DNA of 11,964 nucleotides, taken from contig CAYWXT010000177.1 of the NCBI GenBank assembly GCA_964462125.1, positions 1 to 11,964 of the forward strand. Reading direction: 5' to 3'. The stretch's first letter is position 1; the number at the start of each line of letters is the position of its first letter. The notes under the pieces are model-generated. The model saw only the letters and a program-made list of their open reading frames with translations. It had not been told where the DNA came from and made no database searches. The translations under genes and the position numbers were made by a program. This DNA comes from JAWLFY01 sp964462125 (lineage in GTDB: Bacteria; Planctomycetota; Planctomycetia; Pirellulales; Pirellulaceae). Below, piece after piece: positions 1 to 6,101 of the stretch.

Positions 1-482
1 GCAACATGCAGAACTTCGTATTGCTGACCGAAGTGGGCAAGTCGCGACGGCCGGTGTTGCTCAAGCGGGGCATGAGCGCCACCATCAACGACCTGCTGAT
101 GAGTGCCGAGTACGTGCTATCCCAAGGCAACTCCAGGGTGGTTTTGTGCGAGCGAGGGATCAAGGGTTTCGACCCGAGCACCCGCAACGTGTTCGACGTC
201 GCCGCGGTCCCCGCCGTCAAGGCACTGAGCCATCTGCCAATCATCGTCGATCCTTCCCATGCCACCGGTCGCCCCGACCTGATTCCGCCGTGTGCCATGG
301 CGGGATTGGCCGCCGGTGCCGACGGGGTGCATGTCGAGGTGCATGATTGCCCGGAGGAGGCCAAGAGCGACGGCCCGCAAGCGCTGCTGCCGGAGCAGTA
401 CCGTGAGCTAGCCGCCCAAATGAGACAGCTGGCCGAGTTGCTCGGCAAAACCATTTCCCCCATCCCGGAGGCACTCGCTTGA
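1..482 (+). CDS. aroF: 3-deoxy-7-phosphoheptulonate (DAHP) synthase, type I-beta, C-terminal part (5' end outside window)
   Basis: Condenses phosphoenolpyruvate with erythrose 4-phosphate, the first step of the shikimate pathway, in the cytosol. The frame is open from base 1. The first visible residues, Asn-Met-Gln-Asn, match the family's internal 'GARNMQNF' segment, so the Met codon at 6 is internal and the N-terminal half lies upstream of the window. Visible family motifs in order are KRGMSATI (substrate binding), LCERGI, the IVDPSHATGR metal and phosphate loop with its His, VEVH, and SDGPQ with a likely metal-ligand Asp. These fit the AroF/KdsA-like clade better than the AroG clade; KDO8P synthase is less likely because of the RGMSATI and CERGI segments. 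Without the N-terminus I cannot say whether a regulatory domain (chorismate mutase or ACT-like) is fused. Its TGA overlaps the TTG start of tpiA. Confidence 0.9.
   Translation, partial: NMQNFVLLTEVGKSRRPVLLKRGMSATINDLLMSAEYVLSQGNSRVVLCERGIKGFDPSTRNVFDVAAVPAVKALSHLPIIVDPSHATGRPDLIPPCAMAGLAAGADGVHVEVHDCPEEAKSDGPQALLPEQYRELAAQMRQLAELLGKTISPIPEALA
467..471 (+). promoter_or_regulatory. Shine-Dalgarno GGAGG that sets the TTG start of tpiA
   Basis: GGAGG lies inside the last codons of the DAHP synthase gene, 7 nt before the TTG at 479. It supports the non-ATG start and reinitiation on the same transcript. Confidence 0.7.
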
Positions 483-1234
483 CCCGCCGAACCTTAATCG
501 CTGGCAATTGGAAGATGAACCTGCGGCGGAACGAGGCAGTCGCGTTGGCTAGCAGCATCGTCGAGGCGGTCGGCAGCACCCCACCGGTGGAGGTCGCGGT
601 TTGTCCTCCGTCGGTCTATCTGCACAGCGTCGCGGACGTCACCATGGGGACCCAGGTCGAGCTGGGCGCTCAAAATCTCTACCCGGCCGAGGATGGAGCC
701 TTCACCGGCGAGGTCAATGCGGGCATGTTGACCGACGTCGGTTGCCGGTTCGTGATTTTGGGTCACAGTGAACGGCGGCAGTTGATGGGAGAGACCGACG
801 CCCAGGTCAGCAAGAAGCTTCATGCCGCCTTGGCGGGAAACTTGATCCCGATCGTCTGTGTCGGTGAAACGCTGGAGGAGCGCGAAGCGGGGCGGACCGA
901 AACGGTGGTGGAAGGCCAGCTCCGCGGATCTTTGCAGGGACTCGACGAGGCGCGGGCGGCCGGGATCGTGATCGCCTACGAGCCGGTGTGGGCGATCGGA
1001 ACCGGCAAGACGGCGACCAAGGAGCAGGCCGAGGAGGTGCACGCCTTCATTCGTCAGCTGCTGGGGCAGTTCTATACCGAGGAAATCGCGGGCCAGATGC
1101 GAATTCAGTACGGGGGGAGTGTCAAACCGGGCAACGCCGCCGAATTGCTCGCCCAGCCGAACATCGATGGTGCCCTCGTCGGAGGCGCGAGTCTGAAGGC
1201 GGCGGACTTCCTGGCGATCATCAACGCGGCCTAG
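479..1234 (+). CDS. tpiA: Triosephosphate isomerase
   Basis: Interconverts dihydroxyacetone phosphate and glyceraldehyde 3-phosphate in glycolysis and gluconeogenesis, in the cytosol. It is a full-length single-domain TIM barrel of 251 aa, the usual size. Catalytic residues are visible: Asn10 and Lys12 in GNWKMN, His96 in ILGHSERR, and Glu168 in AYEPVW. The flexible loop 6 (PVWAIGTGKTA, 169-179) and the phosphate-binding YGGSV (211-215) and GALVGGASL (231-239) segments are all present. The start must lie upstream of GNWKMN, since the first in-frame ATG is within that motif. TTG 479 is the only suitable codon, has a good Shine-Dalgarno, and overlaps the preceding TGA by 4 nt (TTGA). This suggests translational coupling to the DAHP synthase gene, although the two pathways are only loosely linked. 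Confidence 0.97.
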   Translation: MTRRTLIAGNWKMNLRRNEAVALASSIVEAVGSTPPVEVAVCPPSVYLHSVADVTMGTQVELGAQNLYPAEDGAFTGEVNAGMLTDVGCRFVILGHSERRQLMGETDAQVSKKLHAALAGNLIPIVCVGETLEEREAGRTETVVEGQLRGSLQGLDEARAAGIVIAYEPVWAIGTGKTATKEQAEEVHAFIRQLLGQFYTEEIAGQMRIQYGGSVKPGNAAELLAQPNIDGALVGGASLKAADFLAIINAA

Positions 1235-1266
1235 CTTTCGAATAGGCGGCCGAGCTTTAGAATACG
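1233..1266 (+). repeat. Tandem imperfect 14-mer (20-bp period) between tpiA and secG, possible promoter/operator
   Basis: AGCTTTCGAATAGG (1233-1246) is followed 20 bp later by AGCTTTAGAATACG (1253-1266), with 12 of 14 bases the same. The first copy begins in the tpiA stop codon. The second contains TAGAAT (1258-1263), one base from the sigma-70 -10 consensus, and sits about 60 bp upstream of secG. No convincing -35 hexamer is placed 16-18 bp upstream. Two copies two helical turns apart would suit a dimeric regulator, but chance is not excluded. Confidence 0.35.
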
Positions 1267-1321
1267 GGTAGCTGAACTCGCAGAGGGTTCACCGATCTCT
1301 GGTAATTTGACGGAATCGAAC

Positions 1322-1882
1322 ATGTCCATGCTCCTATTCGCAACGATCACCAGCACCCTCCTCGGGTGGCTGATGGGATTCCTGTCCGTCTTTCTGATCC
1401 TGCTCGTGTTGATCCAACGGGGTCGCGGCGGTGGTTTGACCGGTGCGCTCGGTGGAGCCGGGGGGCAGAGTGCCTTCGGCAGCAAGGCGGGGGACACATT
1501 CACCGTGATCACCGTCGTGGTCGCCTCGGTGTGGGGTTTTTCCTGTGCCTTCACCATGTGGCTGTTGGGGACCCATACGCCGCAGACGGCGGATACCGAC
1601 CCGACGGTAACCGCCGTGCCGTCCGACGACGAATCGGCCCAATCTCGCAGCGATGAGATCGAAGACCTGCTCAGGGGCGCAGAGGGCGATCCGGCGGAGG
1701 AGGACGCAGCGAATGGTGATCTCAACGATCCGCTCGATTTCGATCTGGAGCTGACCCCGGCGGATGAGAGCGAGGATGCAGACAGCGCTGACGAAGCGTC
1801 GGACGCGGAAAGCGATATCGAGGATGCCAACTTAGAGGACCCGGCGCCCGAGCCGCCGCCGGAGAACGACACGCCCCAATGA
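1322..1882 (+). CDS. secG: SecG, protein-export channel subunit, with a long acidic C-terminal tail
   Basis: Small subunit of the SecYEG inner-membrane translocon; it assists SecA-driven protein export. Two hydrophobic segments (about residues 5-31 and 59-82) flank the SecG signature loop LIQRGRGGGL...GGAGGQSAFGSKAGD (30-58). The SecG core ends near residue 83. The remaining 103 residues or so are low-complexity, with roughly 36 Asp/Glu against 2 Arg, and end in a Pro-rich stretch. The protein is thus 186 aa where typical SecG is about 75-130. I chose ATG 1322 because GGAA lies 6 nt before it; TTG 1307 (5 residues longer) and ATG 1328 are alternatives. The position after tpiA matches the common tpiA-secG order. 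Confidence 0.9.
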   Translation: MSMLLFATITSTLLGWLMGFLSVFLILLVLIQRGRGGGLTGALGGAGGQSAFGSKAGDTFTVITVVVASVWGFSCAFTMWLLGTHTPQTADTDPTVTAVPSDDESAQSRSDEIEDLLRGAEGDPAEEDAANGDLNDPLDFDLELTPADESEDADSADEASDAESDIEDANLEDPAPEPPPENDTPQ

Positions 1883-1922
1883 TCTCGCCTCGTCCCAACG
1901 CGCCTCCGCCGATTCCGCCTCG

Positions 1923-2849
1923 ATGAATTCAATGACCACGACGACCTGTCGCCTTCGCAGCATGACCGGCCAAGGCCATGCGGAGCGGCCGGACGAGCTG
2001 GGAACGATCACGGTGGAAGTTCGAACCGTGAACCATCGCGGATTCAAATGCGTCCCCCGCACCAGTGAACCGCTGAATTGGCTGGAAGGCCGAATCGAGA
2101 AACTCACCCGCTCGCTGATCCGTCGCGGGGCGGTGCACCTGACCGTCCAGTGGCAGCGCCCTCCTGGCCAGGGCTTGCCGAGCATCGACCGGGCGGCCCT
2201 GCAACGCTACTACCGGGAACTCCAACAGGTTCGCGAGACGGTCGGGGAAGCGGCGCCGATCGAACTGACCGCGCTGGTCGATCTGCCCGGCGTGGTGGTC
2301 CCGGCGAGTGAATGTTGGCGCGAACACGAAGGACTTTGGGGATTGGTTCGAACCGCCATCTGCGACGCGATCGAGAATCTCAATCAAATGCGGTTCGCCG
2401 AAGGGTCGGAGATGACCCAAACGTTGATCCGAGAGTGCGAGGCGATCGGCGACCGTTTGCAGGCCGTTCGCCAGTTGGCCCCGAGGACCGTCGATCTGTA
2501 CCGCAATCGACTTGAGGGCAAGATCCGGCGGTTGTTGGAGGAGCACCGGCTCGAGATCCCAGCGGTCGACCTGCTCCGCGAGGTCCAGATTTATGCCGAT
2601 CGTTCGGACATCAGCGAAGAGGTCACGCGGCTCGACAGCCATCTCCGGATGTTCCAGGCAATCTTGTCGGGCAATGGCGACACCGACCCGGAGCCGGCGG
2701 GGCGCAAACTCGACTTTGTCACGCAAGAAATGTTTCGCGAAACGAACACCATCGGCAGCAAGGCATCGGACGCCGAAGTCTCTTCCCACGTCGTCGAGAT
2801 CAAGTGCGCGATCGAGCGGATGCGCGAACTGGTCCAGAACCTGGAGTGA
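1923..2849 (+). CDS. yicC: YicC-family endoribonuclease-like protein
   Basis: Family members are reported as endoribonucleases or RNA-turnover factors; the physiological role here is unknown. Both family halves are present. The N-terminal part starts with RSMTGQGHA (12-20) and VEVRTVNHRGFK (31-42). The C-terminal DUF1732-like part carries ADRSDISEEVTRLDSH (225-240) and GRKLDFVTQEMFRETNT (260-276) followed by IGSKASDAE, with a closing RELVQNLE. The 308-aa length is slightly above the usual 290 or so. ATG 1923 was chosen; ATG 1932 would remove three residues. Neither has a visible Shine-Dalgarno, and the 40-nt leader after secG is pyrimidine-rich. It sits directly before gmk, a conserved arrangement (yicC-gmk-rpoZ). 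No residue of the diagnostic C-terminal motif looks lost. Confidence 0.93.
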   Translation: MNSMTTTTCRLRSMTGQGHAERPDELGTITVEVRTVNHRGFKCVPRTSEPLNWLEGRIEKLTRSLIRRGAVHLTVQWQRPPGQGLPSIDRAALQRYYRELQQVRETVGEAAPIELTALVDLPGVVVPASECWREHEGLWGLVRTAICDAIENLNQMRFAEGSEMTQTLIRECEAIGDRLQAVRQLAPRTVDLYRNRLEGKIRRLLEEHRLEIPAVDLLREVQIYADRSDISEEVTRLDSHLRMFQAILSGNGDTDPEPAGRKLDFVTQEMFRETNTIGSKASDAEVSSHVVEIKCAIERMRELVQNLE

Positions 2850-2860
2850 GTCGCAATCCC

Positions 2861-3499
2861 ATGATGGACAACTTTCCTGAAACCGCCACGCCACGGCCCA
2901 GCGACGGTTCCGGAGGTCGGCTGGTTATCATCTCGGGGCCCAGCGGCGCCGGAAAGTCGACCGTCGTGCGACGACTCCTTCGCGACTGCAGCCTGCCGCT
3001 GAAGCTGAGCGTCTCGGCCACCACCCGGCCGCCGCGGCGTGGGGAGGTCGACGGGGTGCACTACCATTTTCTCAGTGAAGACGAGTTTGCCCGTCGTCGG
3101 GCTGCCGGCGAGTTCCTGGAATGCAAGCAAGTCTTCGGACTCCAACGCTGGTACGGAACCCTGCGCGAAGAGGTCGCCACTGGTCTCGCGGACGGAAAGT
3201 GGGTTATTTTGGAAATCGATGTGCAGGGAGCCCTCACGGTTTTAGCGCAGGGAGAATGGGAGCCCATCACTCTCTTCCTTCACCCCGGCGGCATGGAGGA
3301 ACTGGAACGGCGGTTGCGGAGGCGGAAAACCGAGTCGGAGGAGGTGATCGCGGCCCGGCTCGAAACTGCAGCCGCCGAAATGCGATATCTGCCAAAATAC
3401 CAATACGAAGTTATCAACGAATCGGTGGACCAGGCGGTCACCGAAATCTGCCAGATCCTAAAACATCAAAAGGAAGCCCAAGCATGCTCGAAGAACTAA
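2861..3499 (+). CDS. gmk: Guanylate kinase
   Basis: Phosphorylates GMP to GDP with ATP; essential for GTP, dGTP and (p)ppGpp supply, cytosolic. The P-loop GPSGAGKST (26-34), the GMP-binding stretch SVSATTRPPRRGEVDGVHYHF (first residue 50), and EIDVQGA (118-124) are intact. The lid Arg cluster (RRLRRRK, about 150-156) and the conserved C-terminal YQYEVINES follow. The product is 212 aa, the normal size, with a short polar N-terminal extension of about 19 residues before the beta-strand leading to the P-loop. ATG 2861 (followed by ATG 2864) is preferred; GTG 2846 overlaps the yicC stop as GTGA and would add five residues. The last 16 nt overlap rpoZ. Confidence 0.95.
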   Translation: MMDNFPETATPRPSDGSGGRLVIISGPSGAGKSTVVRRLLRDCSLPLKLSVSATTRPPRRGEVDGVHYHFLSEDEFARRRAAGEFLECKQVFGLQRWYGTLREEVATGLADGKWVILEIDVQGALTVLAQGEWEPITLFLHPGGMEELERRLRRRKTESEEVIAARLETAAAEMRYLPKYQYEVINESVDQAVTEICQILKHQKEAQACSKN

Positions 3500-3756
3500 A
3501 AGAAGAAGAGATCGTCAACAAAGTCGGCGGCCGGTTCAAGCTCAGTACGTTGATCCAAAAGCGGTTGGTGCAACTGAATCAGGGAAGCCGGGCGTTGGTG
3601 AATGTCGACACCCACGACAAGATGGCGATCGTGTTGCAGGAGATCATGCAGAACAAGATCGTTCTCAACATGGAGGACGAGGTGCAAATCATGGATGACC
3701 TCAACGCCCAGATCGCCGCGGCAGAAGGTCCCGACTTGGATGCGTCCGATCTATGA
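3484..3756 (+). CDS. rpoZ: DNA-directed RNA polymerase omega subunit
   Basis: Omega binds the beta' subunit, aids RNA polymerase assembly and, in some bacteria, forms part of a ppGpp site. The 90-aa product has the omega core: an acidic start (LEELKEEE), then IVNKVGGRFKLSTLIQKR and LVQLNQGSRALV. These match the family's 'N.vg.rf.L...a.kRa.ql..G..p.v' pattern. The acidic C-terminus (after residue 65 or so) is typical. The ATG is preceded by AAGGAAG with 7-nt spacing inside the end of gmk, supporting a 16-nt gene overlap. Downstream it overlaps coaC by ATGA (3753-3756). Omega is short and divergent, but the gmk-rpoZ-coaBC order strongly supports the call. Confidence 0.88.
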   Translation: MLEELKEEEIVNKVGGRFKLSTLIQKRLVQLNQGSRALVNVDTHDKMAIVLQEIMQNKIVLNMEDEVQIMDDLNAQIAAAEGPDLDASDL

Positions 3757-4346
3757 GTGTGCCGGGGCGCACCGTGTTGCTCGCCATCGGCGGCGGGATC
3801 GCCGCCTACAAGTCCGCCATCCTCTGCAGCCGGTTGGTGCAGACCGGCCATGAGGTCCGCGTCGCCATGACCCGCTCGGCAACCGAGTTCATCGGACCGG
3901 CGACATTCGCGGCCCTGTCGGGCAAACCGGTGGCCACTGACCGTTTTGATCCCACCGGTTCACCGCTCGGACCCCACATCGAACTGGCACAGGATCTCGA
4001 CCTGATGATCGTTGCCCCAGCCACCGCGAACTTGCTCGCCAAGTTCGCGGCCGGGATCGCTGACGACCTGGTCAGCACGCTCTACCTGCAGGTACAAGCG
4101 CCTGTCCTGGTCGCCCCCGCGATGAGCGACCCGATGTGGCGCAAAGCACCCACGGTTCGCAACGTGGTTCAGATTCAAAACGATGGCTGTCACATCGTCG
4201 GCCCCGACAGCGGCTGGCTCAGTTGCCGTGTCCATGGCGAGGGGCGAATGAGTGAACCCGAAGCGATCCTTCAGCATGCGGCGCGATTGCTTGACCCATC
4301 ACCCCATCCCTCTGCCTCGCCAAGCCGGGAACGAGGGGACAGATAG
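3753..4346 (+). CDS. coaC: Phosphopantothenoylcysteine decarboxylase (flavoprotein, CoaC half of CoaBC only)
   Basis: FMN-dependent HFCD-family flavoprotein that decarboxylates 4'-phosphopantothenoylcysteine to 4'-phosphopantetheine in coenzyme A synthesis. Visible elements are GGGIAAYKS (13-21, FMN phosphate), the catalytic His75 in GPHIELA, PATAN (89-93), PAMSDPMW (122-129), and the substrate-lid Cys158 in WLSCRVHGEGRM. The usual PxMNxxMW motif has Asn at position 125; here it is Ser125. The product is 197 aa, and the CoaB synthetase domain that follows in most bacteria is absent and not encoded next door, so a separate CoaB is expected elsewhere. The last 17 residues (from about 181) are a Ser/Pro/Arg tail beyond the normal end and appear to come from a repeat-like sequence. 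ATG overlaps the rpoZ stop (ATGA). With Ser125 another HFCD activity is possible but less likely. Confidence 0.85.
   Translation: MSVPGRTVLLAIGGGIAAYKSAILCSRLVQTGHEVRVAMTRSATEFIGPATFAALSGKPVATDRFDPTGSPLGPHIELAQDLDLMIVAPATANLLAKFAAGIADDLVSTLYLQVQAPVLVAPAMSDPMWRKAPTVRNVVQIQNDGCHIVGPDSGWLSCRVHGEGRMSEPEAILQHAARLLDPSPHPSASPSRERGDR
4293..4340 (+). repeat. REP-like short palindromic sequence forming the coaC tail
   Basis: A C-rich run (ACCCCATCCCTCTGCCTCG, ending 4319) is followed by CGAGGGG (4332-4338). CCTCG (4315-4319) can pair with CGAGG (4332-4336) around a 12-nt loop. The stretch encodes PHPSASPSRERG, a kind of peptide often produced when a C-rich/G-rich intergenic repeat is read through. Only one copy is in the window, so repeat status is inferred. 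Confidence 0.3.
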
Positions 4347-4353
4347 CGAAACC

Positions 4354-6009
4354 ATGCCCCTGCTCGTTTTCGGCCACCGCAACCCCGACACCGACGCGAT
4401 CTGTAGCGCGATCGCCTATGCCGACCTGCTCCGCCAGACCACCCGCCCCGACGCGGTCGCCGCTTGTTGCGGCGCCCCCAACCGCCGCACCGAATTCGCG
4501 CTACGCAAAGCTGAATTGCAACCGCCGCGGATCATCATGGATGTTCGTCCGGAGTTGGACGACATCTGCCGTCGCGACGTGATCGTGGCCAATCAGAGCG
4601 ACGTGTTTTACGACGTCTACCAGCGGATGAACGAACACGGGTTGCGGGCAATCCCCGTGACCGATGATCAGCAGAAACTCGTCGGCATCGCGACGCTGCT
4701 CGATCTGCTGGAGTTGGTCTTTCAAGGCGGCGTCGACCCGCTGCGTGCCCGCGAGGTGCGCACCAATCTGGCCAAAGTCGTCTCGGTGCTTGGCGGGACG
4801 TTCCAAACGGCCGTCGAGCCGGAACAGACCGATGACCTGATCCTGACCGTCGGGGCAATGAGCGCCGGCGGGTTCACCGAACGGATGAACCAGTTCCCCG
4901 CCGATCGGCTGTTGGTCGTCAGCGGGGATCGCCCGACGATTCAGCTCCCGGCCTTGGAGATGGGGGTCCGTGGACTGATCGTCACCGGCGGCTACAAACT
5001 TTCCGAAGGTTTGACGGAACTGGCCCGCGCCCGCGGGGTGAATGTCATCAACAGCCCTTACGACACCGCGACGACGACCATGTTGATCAAAGCGGCGCGG
5101 CTGATCGACACGGTGATCGAACGAGACATTGTGACCCTGCCGGCCAAGATGCCGGTCGCCACAGCCCGCCAGCAAATCTTTCGGTCGCCGCAAACCATCT
5201 TTCCTGTGCTCGAAGGTGACCGGCTGATCGGTGTACTCAGCAAAAGTGACCTGGTGACGCCGCCGAAACCGGAATTGGTCCTCGTCGATCACAATGAGAT
5301 CTCCCAAGCGGTCCAAGGCGCCGAGGAGGCCGACATCGTCGAAGTCCTGGACCACCATCGACTTGGCGGCTCCCTCCGCTCCTCCCGGCCGATTCGATTT
5401 TTCATGGAACCAGTGGGGTCCACCTGCACACTCGTCGCCCGCCTGTTCCGGCAAGCCCAGATCGATCCGTCACCCGGGATCGCCCTCTGCATGGCCTCTG
5501 GCATGATCAGTGACACGCTCTGCCTGCAATCCCCGACCACCACCGACACCGACCGGGAAATCCTCGATTGGCTCCAGAAGTATTGTGAGATGGACCTTCA
5601 GGCGTACGCCCACGAATTCTTCCACATCGGATCGGCCCTCAAGTCGGGAACCGCCGACAAGGTCGTGCGGGAAGACTGGAAAGAGTTCGACGAAGCGGGA
5701 CACTGTTTTTCCATCTCACAAATCGAAGAGATCGGATTCGATCTGTTCTGGCAGCGGAAAGAGGAACTCGCCGGAGCCCTGCAGAGCCTGGCGCGGGAAC
5801 AGGGCTATGAGTTCTCCGCCCTGTTGGTAACCGATATCGCCAGTAACGGATCGCTGTTGCTGATGAGCAGCGAGCCGGAGGGCTGGGATGAAATCAACTA
5901 TCCCCAGCTGGAAGACAAACTCTACAAACTCGACGACGTCGTCAGCCGCAAAAAGCAGCTATTGCCCCTGATCATCAGTCTGCTCGAAACCTCCCCGGCT
6001 CCGGCGTAG
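4354..6009 (+). CDS. ppaC: Manganese-dependent (family II) inorganic pyrophosphatase with CBS and DRTGG regulatory domains
   Basis: Hydrolyses pyrophosphate to phosphate in the cytosol and so pulls biosynthetic reactions forward. The catalytic DHH domain is split by a regulatory insert. Metal ligands are seen as His8, Asp12 and Asp14 in GHRNPDTD, Asp312 in VDHNE, DHH at 333-335, and Asp387 in MISDT. The C-terminal DHHA2 domain ends with SRKKQ (531-535), the family's substrate-binding motif. Between about 62 and 305 lie CBS1 (with LRAIPVTDDQQKLVGIATL), a DRTGG-like domain (about 140-245, with GVRGLIVTGG) and CBS2 (with TIFPVLEGDRLIGVLSKSDL). Related CBS-PPases are inhibited by AMP/ADP and activated by ATP or diadenosine polyphosphates. 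ATG 4354 places the first residues exactly at the domain start (MPLLVFGHRNPD); ATG 4252 would add 34 non-homologous residues overlapping coaC. Length is 551 aa and the gap after coaC is 7 nt. Confidence 0.93.
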   Translation: MPLLVFGHRNPDTDAICSAIAYADLLRQTTRPDAVAACCGAPNRRTEFALRKAELQPPRIIMDVRPELDDICRRDVIVANQSDVFYDVYQRMNEHGLRAIPVTDDQQKLVGIATLLDLLELVFQGGVDPLRAREVRTNLAKVVSVLGGTFQTAVEPEQTDDLILTVGAMSAGGFTERMNQFPADRLLVVSGDRPTIQLPALEMGVRGLIVTGGYKLSEGLTELARARGVNVINSPYDTATTTMLIKAARLIDTVIERDIVTLPAKMPVATARQQIFRSPQTIFPVLEGDRLIGVLSKSDLVTPPKPELVLVDHNEISQAVQGAEEADIVEVLDHHRLGGSLRSSRPIRFFMEPVGSTCTLVARLFRQAQIDPSPGIALCMASGMISDTLCLQSPTTTDTDREILDWLQKYCEMDLQAYAHEFFHIGSALKSGTADKVVREDWKEFDEAGHCFSISQIEEIGFDLFWQRKEELAGALQSLAREQGYEFSALLVTDIASNGSLLLMSSEPEGWDEINYPQLEDKLYKLDDVVSRKKQLLPLIISLLETSPAPA

Positions 6010-6010
6010 C

Positions 6011-6045
6011 AACGCATGGGGCCGCACGGCTCGCGCCGTGGCGTT
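6011..6045. repeat. GC-rich nested inverted repeat between two convergent genes
   Basis: CACGGC (6025-6030), loop TCGC, GCCGTG (6035-6040) is a perfect 6-bp stem. It is extended by AACGC (6011-6015) pairing with GCGTT (6041-6045), with an asymmetric 9-nt bulge. It begins one base after the pyrophosphatase stop and lies before the convergent beta-propeller gene. It could fold in RNA from either strand and act as a transcription or mRNA-decay barrier. There is no T-run after it, so it is not a classic intrinsic terminator. A dispersed REP-type element is the alternative. Confidence 0.5.
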
Positions 6046-6101
6046 ACTCGGTGACAAACCACGAAGGGCTGTGAGTCCTGGGAGAGGGCACCCCTGACCG
6101 G

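Noticed and set aside
1231..1932. Long minus-strand open frame opposite secG (233 codons, Ser-rich)
   Set aside because: It is the antisense shadow of the acidic SecG tail; the Ser-rich composition is the complement of Asp/Glu-rich codons, and no family motif is visible.
1929..2894. 321-codon minus-strand open frame opposite yicC
   Set aside because: The plus strand encodes a clear YicC protein over the same bases; long antisense frames are expected at this GC content.
4252..4353. 34-residue extension of the pyrophosphatase from ATG 4252
   Set aside because: It overlaps coaC in another frame and the repeat-like sequence; family homology begins at ATG 4354.
4501..5454. 317-codon minus-strand open frame opposite the pyrophosphatase
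   Set aside because: It has no recognisable domain, and its His/Asp/Arg-rich composition is typical of an antisense shadow; the sense frame has all catalytic motifs.
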